Origin: Hyaloraphidium curvatum
Lineage: Eukaryota; Monoblepharomycota; Hyaloraphidiomycetes; Hyaloraphidiales; Hyaloraphidiaceae
Assembly: GCA_025558095.1 (NCBI GenBank)
Contig: JAIVFI010000016.1
Coordinates: forward strand, 496,001-560,000
Direction of reading: 5' to 3'
DNA length: 64,000 bases
Numbering within the stretch: position 1 is the first letter of the stretch; every line of letters starts with the position of its first letter. The notes beneath the pieces are model-generated. The model was not told the origin of the DNA. It was given only the letters and a program-made list of their open reading frames with translations, and did no database searches. A program made the translations under genes and the position numbers. Below are positions 43,445 to 54,664 of this stretch, piece by piece.

Positions 43445-44695
43445 TCAGAGGTTCGGGCGGATGAGGAACTTCTGCCCCGTCGCCTGCTTGGCGTACTCCA
43501 TGATCTTGTCCAGGGCCAGCGCACCGGGGAGCGAGACTTCCGCCGTGTATGAACTGGCAAACGTCGTCGTGATCTCGTCCGCGACCCGTTTCCGCAGCCT
43601 GTCCGCCTCCTTCTTACCCACTTTATCAAGGTAAGGCATAAGCAACCACCCTCCAATGCTCCAGGCCATGCCGAAGGTGCGGTTGATCTCGGTCGGTGAC
43701 CTGTCCAGTCCTCCGTAGATGTAGACCTGCGTGGGTTGGTCACTCTTGCCTCAACACACGGAACCCAGCGTGCAATCCCTCACCTGCTTGTGCGTCGACG
43801 ACCCGTAACGCGAGTACTCCTTGGCCGAAGCGTTGGCCGCGGCCTCCATGCAGGCCAAGATGGTCCCCGCCTGCTTGCCTCCGCCGATCGCATCGAAGGC
43901 GATCGTCGCGCCCGTGTCGATCAGCGCCTTGGTGAGGTCCTCGCGGAAGGTCGGCGAGGACGAATCGCAGACGTGCTTGGCGCCGACCTTGCGGAGGATT
44001 TCGGCCTGCTCGGGCCGGCGTACGATGTTGACTAGGGGCACGTTGTCCGCGTTGCACAGCTTGACCAGCATCTGGCCGAGGTTGGATGCGGCGGCGGTGT
44101 GAACCAGAGCCTATCGGTGGACGAAGGTCAGAACTCGTTGAGGAGATCCCAGAGAGGCAGACGACAGCACCTTGTGCCCCTCGAGCTTCATGGTCCCCAC
44201 CATGCCCAGCGCCGTGAGTGGGTTGACGAACATGGCCGCCGCGTCGGCAGGCTTGACGCCCGAGGCGACCGGCAGGCACTGGTCCACCTTCAGGACGCGA
44301 TAGGTGGAGTACATTGCCCCGCCAAAGGTCCCAACGACCTTTCCAAGCAGCGCTTTGGCTTGGGGCGAGTCGCCCGTCGCGATGACCGTCCCGGCACCCT
44401 CGTTGCCGACCGGGAGAGCCTTGCCGACACGGGCCTTGGCTTGCCGAAGCGCGCCCTCGGGCACCCGAAATTTCGCAACGGCCGACGCCCCGCTGCCCTC
44501 GAGCTTGCCCGTCGACACATCGGCGCCGGCGAGCAAAAGACCCAGGTCCGAGGGGTTTATCGGGGCAGCTTCGACGCGCACGACGACCTCGTCGGGTCCG
44601 GGGGCAGCGAGGGGCGATTCGCGCAGGAGGAGCGAGAGGGTGCCGTCGGCATCGATGAGCGAGCGGAGCTGCAGCGTCGTCTTCGGCGCGGACAT
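43445..44695 (-). CDS. Zinc-independent MDR oxidoreductase (quinone/enoyl reductase-like)
   Basis: Predicted 377-aa enzyme; introns 44111-44170 and 43727-43783 give an exact frame. The MDR (medium-chain reductase) GroES-like start is LRESPLAAPGPDEVVVRVEAAPINPSDL, followed by GNEGAGTVIATG. The Rossmann region is broken by the first intron: LEGHK|ALVHTAAASNLGQM. This reads AxxSxxG in place of GxGxxG, as in some quinone-oxidoreductase relatives. IAFDAIGGGKQA and KFLIRPNL close the protein. No zinc-ligand cysteines are seen, so it is not a classical alcohol dehydrogenase. The gene is divergent from the GMC oxidoreductase at 44864, with a 168-nt gap that suggests joint control. Confidence 0.83.
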
Positions 44696-44863
44696 CTTTG
44701 GCGTCGTGCTACCTGTTGCCAATCGCGAATCACCCCCACTTTTATGTTCGGATGCGGAGTTATCCGGTCGGTCCGCGACGCCAACGCGGACGCGACGCGA
44801 TCGACTCGACTGTTTACGTTCCCCTTTTGCGGGGGCCACGATCGACATCGGACTAGTCCGAAG

Positions 44864-47119
44864 ATGATATCCTTCTCCGAACTCGCGTCCTACCGGCCCG
44901 ACGTCATCGTCGCCGGCGGCGGCACAGCAGGATGCGTGGTCGCTTCCCGCATCTCGGAACGTCTCCCATCGATGCGCGTCCTCCTCGTGGAGGCCGGTCC
45001 GGACAGCAGCGGCATCGCCATCATCGACCGCAGCGACAGAGTTCGCGAGGCGAAGAGATACCACGATTGGGGTTTCAAGACGGTTGCTCAGCCGGAGTTG
45101 CGGGGCCACGAGGTGGCGATCGAGAGGGGCAAGGTGCTCGGGGGAAGCTCGTGCATCATGTGGATGGTGGATCGTGCCTTTTTTCCGCGGCTTGGGAACG
45201 TTCCTGACGCGTTTCTGACGTTTCTGACGCGTTTCTGAAGGGGCACGTCCGCGGGAACCCGGAAGACTGGAATGAGATAGAGAGACAGACTGGAGTGAAG
45301 GGCTGGAGCTACCGCGACATGCTGCGTGAGTTTCTCATGCAGGCTTGCAAGCCACGATGGTAACGCGCTTGCTTGTCGCAACTTCGGGGCAGCCGCCTTC
45401 AAGCGTTTCGAGAACTTTATCAGCGACCCTGCGCTTGCCGACGCTGGCTACCACGGCACTTCGGGCCCCATCGCCGTACGCTCTGCCGGATTCAATGTGC
45501 TCGGAACGCAGTTCATGCGGGCGTGCAACGCCCTCGGCGTCGGTCTCGGCGCCGGCGGCCGGATCGACCCTTCCAAGGGCGACGTGGAGAAGGGCCCGAG
45601 CGACTACAACGGCCGGGTGCAGGCCGGCACGGGGCCCATGCAGGTGACCAGCGTTTCCGAGGCCAGCTTTGTAATTGGAACTCGAAGGCTGACTCGGGCG
45701 GTTCCAGATGTTCATGGATTCCTCCTTTGCTCGATCGGCCAACACGGCCAAGGGCTACATCCACCCGTTCATCGACCCGTCGCTGCCTGGCTACCGGCCT
45801 AACCTGCGCGTGCTCGTTCGCACTCAGGTCACGCGGGTCCTGTTCGATGCCACTGGCGGTGGCGAGCCCAGGGCACGGGGAATTGAGTGCCTAGTCGACG
45901 GCAAGACAGCGACCATCATGGCCGCTAAGGAGGTTGTTGTTTCTGCAGGAGGTGGGTGGCGATCAAGAGCGCCGATCCGGAGGCACGCCGCAATACTAAG
46001 CTGACTCGCTCTCCCCAGCCTTCCAGTCTCCGCAGCTGCTGATGCTCTCGGGCATTGGACCTCGAGAACACCTCGCAGAGCATGGAATCGAGTGCATTGT
46101 CGACAACCAGCATGTCGGTCAGAACCTCGGCGACCGTGGGTGCCTCACCATCCCTCGTTCGATGTACCCGATTTGACGTGCTTCACAGATCTCCTGGTGC
46201 ACATTGCCTTCCGCTCCGAACCCTGGCCCGAGATGCCACTCTGGCCGACCGTCACCTTCTTCAGCACGCCGAGCTACGCGGAGAGGTTGGAAAAGGCTGG
46301 TGTGCCTGTCGCCCCGAACATAGAATGCAAGGATGTTTCTTCCATCAGTGCTTGTTCCCCCCTGATCTTCCTTCTCGCAGCGTACCCGCTCTCGACCGCG
46401 CTGGAGTTCATTCTAGCAGATCGCCAGAAGGAGGTACGTGGCTGCCCTACGCAAGGGCGGAGATACTCACCCTGAACAAATAGACCATCGATGTTCAGCC
46501 TCTCGGACCCCTTTCCCCCGACGAAACCTGGGATGCTGCGGTGCACCGCGCCAAGGGCTTCATCACCAACGTACCTACCAGGTTCGAGCCGAACTTCCAC
46601 TTCCAAGTCGTGCTGAACAAGGTCAAGAGCCGGGGCTCCGTCACCCTGGCGGGGGCAAACCCGCTTCTGCCGCCCAAGATCGACCCGCGATATCTGAGCG
46701 AGCGCGAGGATTTGGAAGACTTTTGCGAGGGGCTTGAGGGAATCAGGGCAATTGTCGGGGAGATGCGTAAGCGCAACTCTGGACTCCATGAAGAAATCGC
46801 CGAGGAAGCGATCCTGGGTGAGGTGATGAGGGTGACGGGCCTGGACCGAGAAGCAGCGCTCGCTCATAGGCTCTACCTGGAGGAATTCATCCGGAGGCAG
46901 GCCGCGACCGTGTGGCACCCTTGCGGGACGTGTGCTCTTGGTAGAGTTGTGGATGGGCGGTGCCGAGTGATGGGGACGAGGGGATTGCGGGTGGTGGATG
47001 CCAGCTTGTTCGATCCGGCCGCGGGAAACATCATGTCCGCGGTGGTTGCGTCGGCGGAGCGAGCGGCGGAGTTGATGTTGGAGGACTTGCAGGGCGAATT
47101 GATCAAGAGTAAGAGCTAG
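44864..47119 (+). CDS. GMC oxidoreductase
   Basis: FAD-dependent alcohol/choline-type oxidoreductase, 629 aa. Six introns (45167-45240, 45326-45392, 45653-45707, 45952-46018, 46136-46188, 46434-46483) sum in frame. Landmarks: [19 protein letters not shown] (FAD fold), [50 protein letters not shown], and VGQNLGDHL across intron 5. The C-terminus has the catalytic His in TVWHPCGTC and Asn in [15 protein letters not shown] further 54-nt GC-AG intron (about 46325-46378) is possible but would also keep the frame. The substrate is unknown; aryl-alcohol, glucose or choline-type activity is possible. No signal peptide is seen. Confidence 0.88.
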
Positions 47120-47160
47120 ATTGCAGATATCCTCTGGTCTAATCTATAGTGAGTTCTGAT

Positions 47161-47949
47161 CTATAGCATGCTCCGTGCGCCTCGATCAAGCTCCCGAATC
47201 ACCACCCAGGTCCCTTGCATGGAGACCTTGCGGCCGATGACGAGATACGCGTCGATCAGTCCGTTTAAGGCCCGTCCGAGTATCTTCTTGGACAATCGCC
47301 CTTCGACCACGGTGCCAATCAGCTCGGGCTCAAGCTTGGAGCCATCCTGCTCAGAGGGCACTTCAGGCCGAGAAATGACATGAACGAGCGAGAAGGTTTC
47401 GGGATACTTGCTCGCAAGGAAGTGCCACTCTTTCGAAAAGAGCCACGCGTCCGACCTCGTCCGGTTTGCAAGGATCAAGAGTACGTTCCCGCCGGCTTCG
47501 AGCACCCGCTGCGCGGTGAGCGGCATTTCCGCAGCCCCGATTCCGAAGGCGACTAGCGCGACTCGTGCCCCGGGGTCGGTACGCAGCGTTTTAGTCCTCG
47601 TCCGCGCGATGTACGCCACGTCGCCGGGGCGCAGTGAGGCGAGGTACCCTGACATCGTTCCTCCGGGGTACACCTTGACGCAAACCGCAAATGACCCTTT
47701 AGTGTTTGCCGGGGTCACAATGGAGTAAGTCCGGCTCCTGAACCAGGAGTCTGGGCGACGAATCTTCACGTGGGTGTAAGGCTGCTCGAATCCAAGCTCC
47801 GCATCTTCGGATTCCAGGGCAAACGTGATGCGGACGACGGGGGGAGACGCGCCGGGAGCGGAAACGGTTTCGACGGAGACGACGGGGAAAGGCCTGAAGG
47901 CGATGCCGGGCCGCAGTGGCCCGCGCAGTGACGATGGGAAAATGCCCAT
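47161..47949 (-). CDS. Ferredoxin-reductase-like flavoprotein
   Basis: Single-exon gene of 262 aa from ATG 47949 (MGIFPSSLRGP). It resembles the FNR superfamily: FRSRTYSIVTPA contains the RxYS motif that binds FAD, GTMSGYLASLRPGD is the second flavin block, and VALVAFGIGAAEMP corresponds to the GxG(x)AxxP nicotinamide-binding block. LLILANRTRSDAWLF fits the next NAD(P) strand. This points to electron transfer from NAD(P)H to a partner, as in cytochrome b5 reductase or phthalate reductase modules. There is no [2Fe-2S] cysteine cluster. Its 3' end lies 42 nt from that of the convergent GMC gene. Confidence 0.72.
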   Translation of the reverse strand: MGIFPSSLRGPLRPGIAFRPFPVVSVETVSAPGASPPVVRITFALESEDAELGFEQPYTHVKIRRPDSWFRSRTYSIVTPANTKGSFAVCVKVYPGGTMSGYLASLRPGDVAYIARTRTKTLRTDPGARVALVAFGIGAAEMPLTAQRVLEAGGNVLLILANRTRSDAWLFSKEWHFLASKYPETFSLVHVISRPEVPSEQDGSKLEPELIGTVVEGRLSKKILGRALNGLIDAYLVIGRKVSMQGTWVVIRELDRGARSML

Positions 47950-48175
47950 GTGTTTCAAAAGCAAATCCCGTCCTTCGGTTGCTTTTCGTGCGGGCTAAGG
48001 CGATTCGCAAGCCGTTACCGCTGTCCGCCTTCGTTTATCCTTGTGGTATTGGTGCCTCAGCAAAGTTTGCAAATCAGTATTCGGAACCGTTGGAGGCGAA
48101 GCGCGCGGTTGGGGAGACAAGGGACTGCCCGCCGCGGCTTCGTTGTCCGAAGACCGTCCCCCTGCCGTTGCAGAC

Positions 48176-51166
48176 ATGGAGGCCGCGGGGGGCGGGCCGC
48201 CTTTCGTCTGCCGAGACTGTGGTTTCTCGTTCAAGCGGTTGGCAAACCTCCGGGTCCATGAGAAGAAACACACTGGGGAAGCCGAGGTCTTCACCTGCGA
48301 GCTCTGCCCGGGAATCGAGTTCGGAAGGGTCTACGAGCTGCGGAGGCACATGGTGGTGACCCACGGCGCGCCCGGGGCGACGCCTTCGATCCAGAAGCAC
48401 GTCTGCAGCGAGTGCGGGTCCGAGTTTCGGCGGGCGGATGCTCTGAAGCGGCACCTGCGGCGAAGCGAAATCGTCCCGTGCCGCGAGCGGAAGGGGATAC
48501 CGGCCAGCGGGTCGCCTGTCAAGCCGCGGAGGACCGCGAACGGAGCCATCAAGCGGACCATGTCCCTCGCGCGGACTGCTCCTTTCGAACACGGCCCCTC
48601 TTTTGGCAGCAGCACCGAGTCCTTCGCGAGGGAAGGCTCGGAGCTTTCGTTTCACTCGAGCGGCGAGGCCGCCGTTTTCGAAGGAGGCGCGCCGTCCTAC
48701 GATTTTGGCCTTCTCGCTTCGGCGGCTGCCATCGCGGAAACGCCCTACGGGCGACCCGGGTTCGAAGATCCGACTTTGCCGGTGCCCCCGCCCCGCAACG
48801 ACTCGCCGTACGTGGACGGCGCTTCCGTCAGGTGGAATCCGGAGACCGTTCCCGCGACTCCCGCGACCCCTCAGCCTCCCGGACCGCTCACCCCGGCAAC
48901 GCTGGAGATGATGGGCTACATCACGCATGATCAGGCCGTCGGAGCCGGGGCTGCGATCGCGGGGCCGGTGCAGAGCGCGATCCCGGGGGATGCCGCTGCC
49001 CCACTACCGGATCAGGAAGACGACGGCCCGTCGGAGGTGCCGTACCCGATATTGGTCAAGGCCTTGCTTCCCCCGCAGCCCATTCCGGCGCCGCTTGTCT
49101 CGCTCACGACCCTGTATCCCTCGATTCCTCAAGCCCTTCTGCCGCCTTGGCCTATCATGTCGTACTTGCTGGAAGGCTTCTTCGAGTTCGACTTCCTGAG
49201 GACGCCGTGCTTACATCCTCCCACCTTTTACGACGACGTCGTCACTGGCCGCGCGGACCCGAACGTACTCTTGGCCGTGATGCTGAACGGCAGGAGGATG
49301 GCCAACTCAGAGATTGGCCTGCATCAAGTTAGCCTCGCCGGCGGCGGCTGGGAGCATGTGTTCGCGCCTGATGGAGCTTGGCCGGCGCTGCTGAAGGATG
49401 AGTGCGTCGCACGTGCCAACGCCGAGGCGCGGGCCTTGCGCGAAGCGCCTCCACCCGAGCTCGACACAGTCGATCCCGATCCAGCGCTCTTGGCTCGGCT
49501 TTCAGCGCTCGCGACCTTCGCTCAAATCTGTCGTCATGGCTTATCAGCAATGGGGGCAGTCGGCGAAGCGGTGGCGATGACGGACTTTTGGGCAGAGACC
49601 TTCCGACTGCTGCGCTTCGGCGAACTCCCCGGCGACGACTCATACAGTTCTCCGCACGATCTGCCCGAGTTCATCCGCCACGAGGTGCGATCGCGGCAGT
49701 GCGCAGCCCACATGATCGCCGATGCCGCGCTATCGGATGCCCTGGGCGTGCTCCCTGTGCTCGTCGATGGCCGCCGGGTTGTGATGGACGATTCAGGCCG
49801 GTTCAACGTTCCCTGGGGCAACATGGCCATCACCGCAGGGCCCAACATCCTCTTCGAGTCTCTTCCTGCGGCGAGGACGCCCCCACACGTGTGGGCGGGC
49901 ATTCTCAATGCCGAACGAACGATCGAGCTGGATGAACCCCCGTACGAGGTCCGCACGTCCCTTCTTCGGCTGTTCGAGGGCCTCCGTTGGCCGCGCCTCG
50001 GCATCGCCCACGCCCTCATCTGCATGCCCCCTTTCGACCCCCGCCGCGCCCAATGGGCGCGTGTGGCGGGCCGCGGCGCGCTCCGCAACGGCTACATCTG
50101 GATGCAAGCCGGTTTGACTCCCCTTTGGGCGCTGTTCGTGCGGTGCAAGGCCTTTTTCGTCCAGCGGGGTTGGAAACTGCATTCGCCGCCCGATGGACAC
50201 GAGGAGGACGAGGTCGAAGGGAGACGCATGAGGGGAGAGCTGCTGGCTGGGATCTCAGAGTATTTCAGGGAGCTTCATCCCAAGATTGGAAAACTGATCG
50301 CGAAAGCGGACGGCAAGGGGCTCAAGGACCTGACCGAGCGAGAGTGGGGGCGGCAATGGCGGACCACATTGTAGGCACCTCGGAGACTGCTCGCGTTCAC
50401 GGCTCGCTGACGTGTGGTTGCCACTCGCAGGCCCAACGCTATCGTGATCATGTTCACCCACCTCCTGATCCTCAACTCGCCCTCGGACATCTTCGACCGC
50501 GTCATCGTGGACGAGGGATGGCCGTACAGCCCGCAGTTTGTGGAGGCAGAGGCCCTTGCGATGACGGTTAGCAAGATCTGCCGCTCTTCGATGCGTGTGG
50601 AGCCCCCTGAAGGCCCCGCACGCCCGGGGGAGCTGGAAGAGGATCGCCAGCGGCGGTATCGCCTCCGGCGCGAGGACGAGATGAAGCGAATCAGCCCGGT
50701 GTGGGGACTCGTCGCGCTGCGGGCGTGCTGGGTGCATGTCGTGGCCATCAGGAAGTTCCGGGCGCTGTTGAAGCAGCACAGCGGAGACGCGGAGCTGATT
50801 CAGCTCGCACTGGGGACGGTGCGCAACCTGATTGAGGATGTGGACGGTGTTCTCGAAGGTGCTCGTTGATGTGCAAAGAGCATGCAGCTTTCGCTCACCC
50901 TGCTCTCGCTAGGTCTCGGGAGTACCGGCTCGTCTTTCAAGCAGATTCACTCGGCTTACAATGTGGTTCGGGATCTGGTCGAGCGCGACATCATGTGGGT
51001 TCCAGCGCAAGATGGCCATCCCGGCGCACGCCCTCATCTTCTCCCTAGGACGCTCGTCGACCCGAATCACCCCGAGAGCCCTGAAGCTGTGTGGATCGGG
51101 CCATCACCTGAGGAAATGAGGAAGCTGCGCTTCAACATCGAGTCTTCGAGCACGTTTACGAACTAG
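48176..51166 (+). CDS. C2H2 zinc finger regulator with fungal-type regulatory domain
   Basis: Predicted 958-aa transcription factor, introns 50371-50430 and 50859-50912. Three C2H2 fingers lie at the N-terminus: CRDCGFSFKR...H...H, CELCPGIEF...RRHMVVTH (extended), and CSECGSEFRR...KRH followed by a non-His ending (LRRSE), so the third may be atypical. A long disordered linker is followed from about residue 320 by a helical region (PWPIMSYLLEGFFEFDFLRTPCLHPPTFYDD). That region recalls the fungal-specific transcription factor middle homology region. Such proteins often regulate adjacent catabolic genes. It lies 226 nt from the divergent flavoreductase gene. Confidence 0.8.
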
Positions 51167-51290
51167 GTTGGCTTCGGCGTCATGTACTAGGTTGGTTTGG
51201 CGTCATGTTCTTTCGTCTTCTTCTTCCCATTACATACGCTTCGAAGGCAACACCGTTTCATGCCCGGCCGAAGCCGTACATCGCAGTACG

Positions 51291-52671
51291 TCACACGGCA
51301 GCGGGGCAGAAGCTCTCGACGGTCAGCACCACCCCCGCCGACCTCAGCAGCGTCCACACGCCGATCGCCAGCGTCCCCGCCCCCGCCGCGAAGCTCCTCA
51401 GCCCGCCCCACCCGATCGCGATCCCCCACATCCTCGCCCGCACCCCGTCCAGCTCCCCGAACGCGCGCACGGCGCCCTCCCAATCCCGCATCTCCCCGGC
51501 CAGCTTCTCGTCCCCGGCGTAGCCCGCGCGCGCGGTCCATTCCCGGAGCAGGCCCGCGGCGGCAGCGTACCGATCCGACGCTTTGCCCGGACCGGCATTG
51601 GACGCCGCCAATACCGCCAGGTCGTTGCCCACGAGCACCAGGCCCACCATGTTGCACAGAAGCAGGCCGATATTGATGCAGCCCGCGGCGGCGGCGGTGA
51701 AGATGCACGGCAGGATCCAACCCGGGAAGATGAGCGCAAAGAGGTGGCGGGAGCGCGCGAGGTCCTGCAGGCGAGGCGCCACCGCGACGCCAGGCGGGAG
51801 CGCAGGATCGAGTGCGGGACGATGTCCGGTGCGGCGGGGGAGGGCTGCGGAGGAGGCAGGCCGCGCTCCGCGGAATCGAGACGGGCGAGGAGGGAGGCGA
51901 GGGTGGAGCGGAGCGAGAGGTCCACGGAGCGGAGCTGCACGCGGTTGGAGAGTTCGATGAGGGCGGCGTACGAGGGGTTGGTGCTGAGCACGGAAAAGAG
52001 GTTCGTGACGAGGGTGAAGAGGAGGCCGATGGAGGCAGCTGCGGCCTATGCCGATGACCAGACCGGGCCGCCAAAGATACCAGCGGTGTCCAGGCGGGAA
52101 AGATGAAGGTAGCCAGCTGGGAGAGGACGAGCATTGTGGCTATGGTCACGAAGCGCGACCAGCCGAAGGCGGCGGGCAGCCTGCCGGTGCAGCCCAGCGC
52201 GTGGCAGGGGCACATGCTGTCGCCGTCCTCGTGGCGCACCAGCGGCGACGTGCCCTCCAGCACCAAGGCATGCCACCGCACGACGCCCTCGAGCACGTTG
52301 CCGTAGATGGCCGGCACGCCGGGCAGGCGCAGCATGAAGATGGCGTACATCGCGAAGACGTAGATGTTCGAGAACGCAACGGCGGCGAAGCCCACAGCCA
52401 GCGCCTTCTGCGAATAGCGGCCGTCGTTGTAGACCCATGCCGATGCCATGAGCGGCAGTCCCGAGGCGATCCAGCCCAGGAAGTATGTTGGGAGAAAAAG
52501 GCGCGTCCGGAGCGCCTTTTTTCCTGGGCGGGAGGGGGAAAGGAAAGGGGGAAGGAGAAAGGGAAAGGGGGGAGGGGGGAGAGGGGGGCCGAACGGGCGG
52601 TCCTCCTCGGCGGTCGAGAATCTCGGAACGATCGCGGCCCACTCCGCGGCAGTGAACCGAGGCGCGTCCAT
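51291..52671 (-). CDS. Unrecognised membrane family, member B
   Basis: Intact-looking paralogue of the gene at 39384-40710, 429 aa. Proposed introns are 52046-52080 (only 35 nt) and 51765-51820. Helices: FLPTYFLGWIASGLPLMAS, ALAVGFAAVAFSNIYVFAMY, FVTIATMLVLSQLATFIF and ALIFPGWILPCIFTAAAAG, plus two more. A conserved soluble loop carries NVLEGVVRW and DSMCPCHALGCTG. The C-terminus GVWTLLRSAGVVLTVESFC mirrors member A. A Pro-rich segment is encoded by a long pyrimidine tract. I cannot assign a function. The CPC...C cluster could bind metal or form disulphides (inference). Confidence 0.6.
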
Positions 52672-52773
52672 GGCCGCCGCGGGCGGATCCGTGCGCTGTT
52701 TGCCTCTGTTTGGGTGTCGCGTCATCAGGACGTCCATGAACCTCCCCAGACAAACCGAGCGTGGGTATAGCAA

Positions 52774-53856
52774 ATGGACTCGGACTCGGGCTCCGATGAC
52801 GTGGCACGGCCGGGCAAGCGCCGGCTGTCGCCGTCGTCGGAGGGCTCCGCGGGCGGCGCGGCGCGGGACGACGACGACGCGTTCCCGCGCGACGCCGCGA
52901 AGCTCGCCCGCCGCAGCGCCGACAGCGGCTCCGACGACGATGCGACGCGCCCGCCGCCGCTGCGGTGCGCCGTGACCCCCGCCTGCCTGCGCCTCGGCGC
53001 GTTCCCGTCGCCCGCCTTCTTCGAGGCGCACGTGCTGCGATTCCACACCAACGTGTGCTCCGCCTGCCGCCGCCTGCTGCCCACGCCGCACCTGCTCGCG
53101 CTGCACGTGGAGGAGTGCCACGACTCGTTCTTTGCCGCCAGGGCGGCGAGGGGGGACAGGTGCTACGCGTGCCTGGCGCCCTCCTGCGCGAAGAAGTTCC
53201 GCGATCCGGCGAGGAGGAGGAGGCATGCCATGGACAAGCACGGGTATCCGAAGGAGTACAATTGGGGGGTGGTGCTGGGCGTCAGGCAGAGGGACGGGGT
53301 GGCGGGGACGGCGTCCGAGTTTGGCGGGACGGCGGGCAAGGTCGGGGCCGCGACGCCGTCGGGGTGGAAGTCCAAGGGCGGGAGCAAGCCCAGGGCGATG
53401 GACGTCGATGGTGGTGCGGCCGCCGTGCCGGACGGGGCACCTGCAGCGTCTTCATCCGATCGGACACCCGCCGGCCGCGCCGACGGGGACCGTCCCGAAG
53501 CGGACCGCCCAGCCAACCCCTCCCCCACCCCCTCCCCATCCTCCTCCGACTCGGAAATGGACCTCACCGCCCCGCTCACCCGGCTGCAGCTCGCCCCCCG
53601 CCCCGACGTCATGAAGCGCAAGGGCCGCGGCGCCCACGCGGCGTTCTACCACCCCCGCGCGCCCGAGGAGCCGCCGCCAAGGGCCAAAGAGGAAGGGTGG
53701 GGGGACGGGAAGATCGCGTGGGCGTGGGGGAAGATCGTGCCGAGGAGCGTGGCGATGAAGAAGAAGGGGGAGGCGGGGAAGGCGGGGAAGGGGGCGGATG
53801 GGGGGCAGGCGGACAAGGGCGGGGAAGATGAGGTGAAGGATGTGGAGATGGAATGA
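52774..53856 (+). CDS. ZNF511-like zinc finger protein
   Basis: Intronless gene of 360 aa. After an acidic leader it has three finger-like units: CLRLGAFPSPAFFEAHVLRFHTN, then CSACRRLLPTPHLLALHVEECH, then CYACLAPSCAKKFR...RRHAMDKHGYPKEY. The NVCSxCxRxxPxxHLLxxHxxExHDSxF arrangement closely follows animal ZNF511 (NVCSFC, HLLDAH, WHDSLF) as I remember it. The C-terminal half is disordered, and ends with a Lys/Asp-rich tail (MKKKGEAGKAGKG). ZNF511-type proteins are nuclear and poorly characterised. The gene is divergent from membrane-family member B. Confidence 0.78.
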   Translation: MDSDSGSDDVARPGKRRLSPSSEGSAGGAARDDDDAFPRDAAKLARRSADSGSDDDATRPPPLRCAVTPACLRLGAFPSPAFFEAHVLRFHTNVCSACRRLLPTPHLLALHVEECHDSFFAARAARGDRCYACLAPSCAKKFRDPARRRRHAMDKHGYPKEYNWGVVLGVRQRDGVAGTASEFGGTAGKVGAATPSGWKSKGGSKPRAMDVDGGAAAVPDGAPAASSSDRTPAGRADGDRPEADRPANPSPTPSPSSSDSEMDLTAPLTRLQLAPRPDVMKRKGRGAHAAFYHPRAPEEPPPRAKEEGWGDGKIAWAWGKIVPRSVAMKKKGEAGKAGKGADGGQADKGGEDEVKDVEME

Positions 53857-54168
53857 GCTGTAGCTAGGCGCAAAGGTCTCGAAGGCACGGTTGCTTGTTG
53901 GTCTCGACGACGATCGGCTTGTGAAAGACCCCCGAGAACCAAGGTGGTCGCCCGCGCACAGCCATCCAACTTCCCCGAATCAGACCCGAGCTCCCCATCA
54001 GGCAAACACCTCGGCCGCACGCCGCCCATCCCTCGGCGCTCTACGCCCGCATCGCACTCCACCGCCTCGTGCGCGCGCCGTCCGGGCAGCGCGGAGATAC
54101 AGGTCACCGGTGCCCATCCCTCGCGGCGAGCGTCCCTCACACATCGTCCCTGGCCGCCCCCAAAAGCG
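53857..54168. other. Intergenic region, no gene seen
   Basis: 312 nt between the ZNF511-like stop and the proposed small gene. I see no protein-like frame with an ATG and no clear motif. It likely holds the 3' UTR of one gene and the promoter of the other. Confidence 0.4.
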
Positions 54169-54664
54169 ATGTCGTCGAACCGCAGCTCTCAGATGCCCGC
54201 GGCGACCCTGTCGGCGACGACGGTTGCCCCGCACCAGCAGGGCGCGCAGGAAAGCAACCAGGTGGGAACTTCCGTCCCCCTCGTCGTCGGGCACCGCTCA
54301 CCTCCCAAATTCGCGGGTCACACAGCCTTCCCCCGCCAGTGCCCTCTCCACCGACGCCCCGGCTCCCCCCCGCACCCCTGCCAGGAGCCCCCGGCCTGCC
54401 CTGACCGTGCGCATCCCCACCGCCTCCCCCGGATACGGCCCGCTCACGGAGCGCCACACCGGGCGGCTCGGCAGCCCGGAGAGGCCCAGGAGCCCGCTGC
54501 GGAAGGAGGTGCTGCCGCGGGACGAGGACGGGGACGAGGAGATGGAGGAGGCAGACGGCGGACAGGCGGAGGAGAGGGGGAAGGCGCGGCAGGGGGGCGG
54601 CAAGGAGGAGAAGAGGGCAAAGAGGATGAGGAGGACGAGCTCGGGGAACTTGGGTGCGCAGTGA
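54169..54664 (+). CDS. Small low-complexity protein, tentative
   Basis: Two exons joined by a 64-nt intron (54262-54325) give 143 aa in frame. The start is MSSNRSSQMPAATL and the splice is ESNQ|PSPASALSTD. The second exon is Pro/Ser/Arg-rich (LTVRIPTASPGYGP, ERPRSPLRKE), then very acidic (DEDGDEEMEEADGG), then basic (EEKRAKRMRRTSSG). Alternating charge and SP/TP sites suggest a nuclear, phosphorylated, disordered protein. No domain is recognised. The gene model rests on splice-frame closure and composition only. Confidence 0.45.

Noticed and set aside
40824-47949. Classical secondary-metabolite gene cluster
   Set aside because: There is a hydrolase, oxidoreductases and a regulator but no polyketide synthase, peptide synthetase or terpene synthase, so only a small redox cluster is proposed.
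51187-53241. A 684-aa minus-strand frame spanning members of two genes
   Set aside because: It begins in the antisense of the ZNF511-like gene and includes correct member B exon 1 sequence, then runs into wrong-frame sequence. The real gene starts at ATG 52671 and is spliced.
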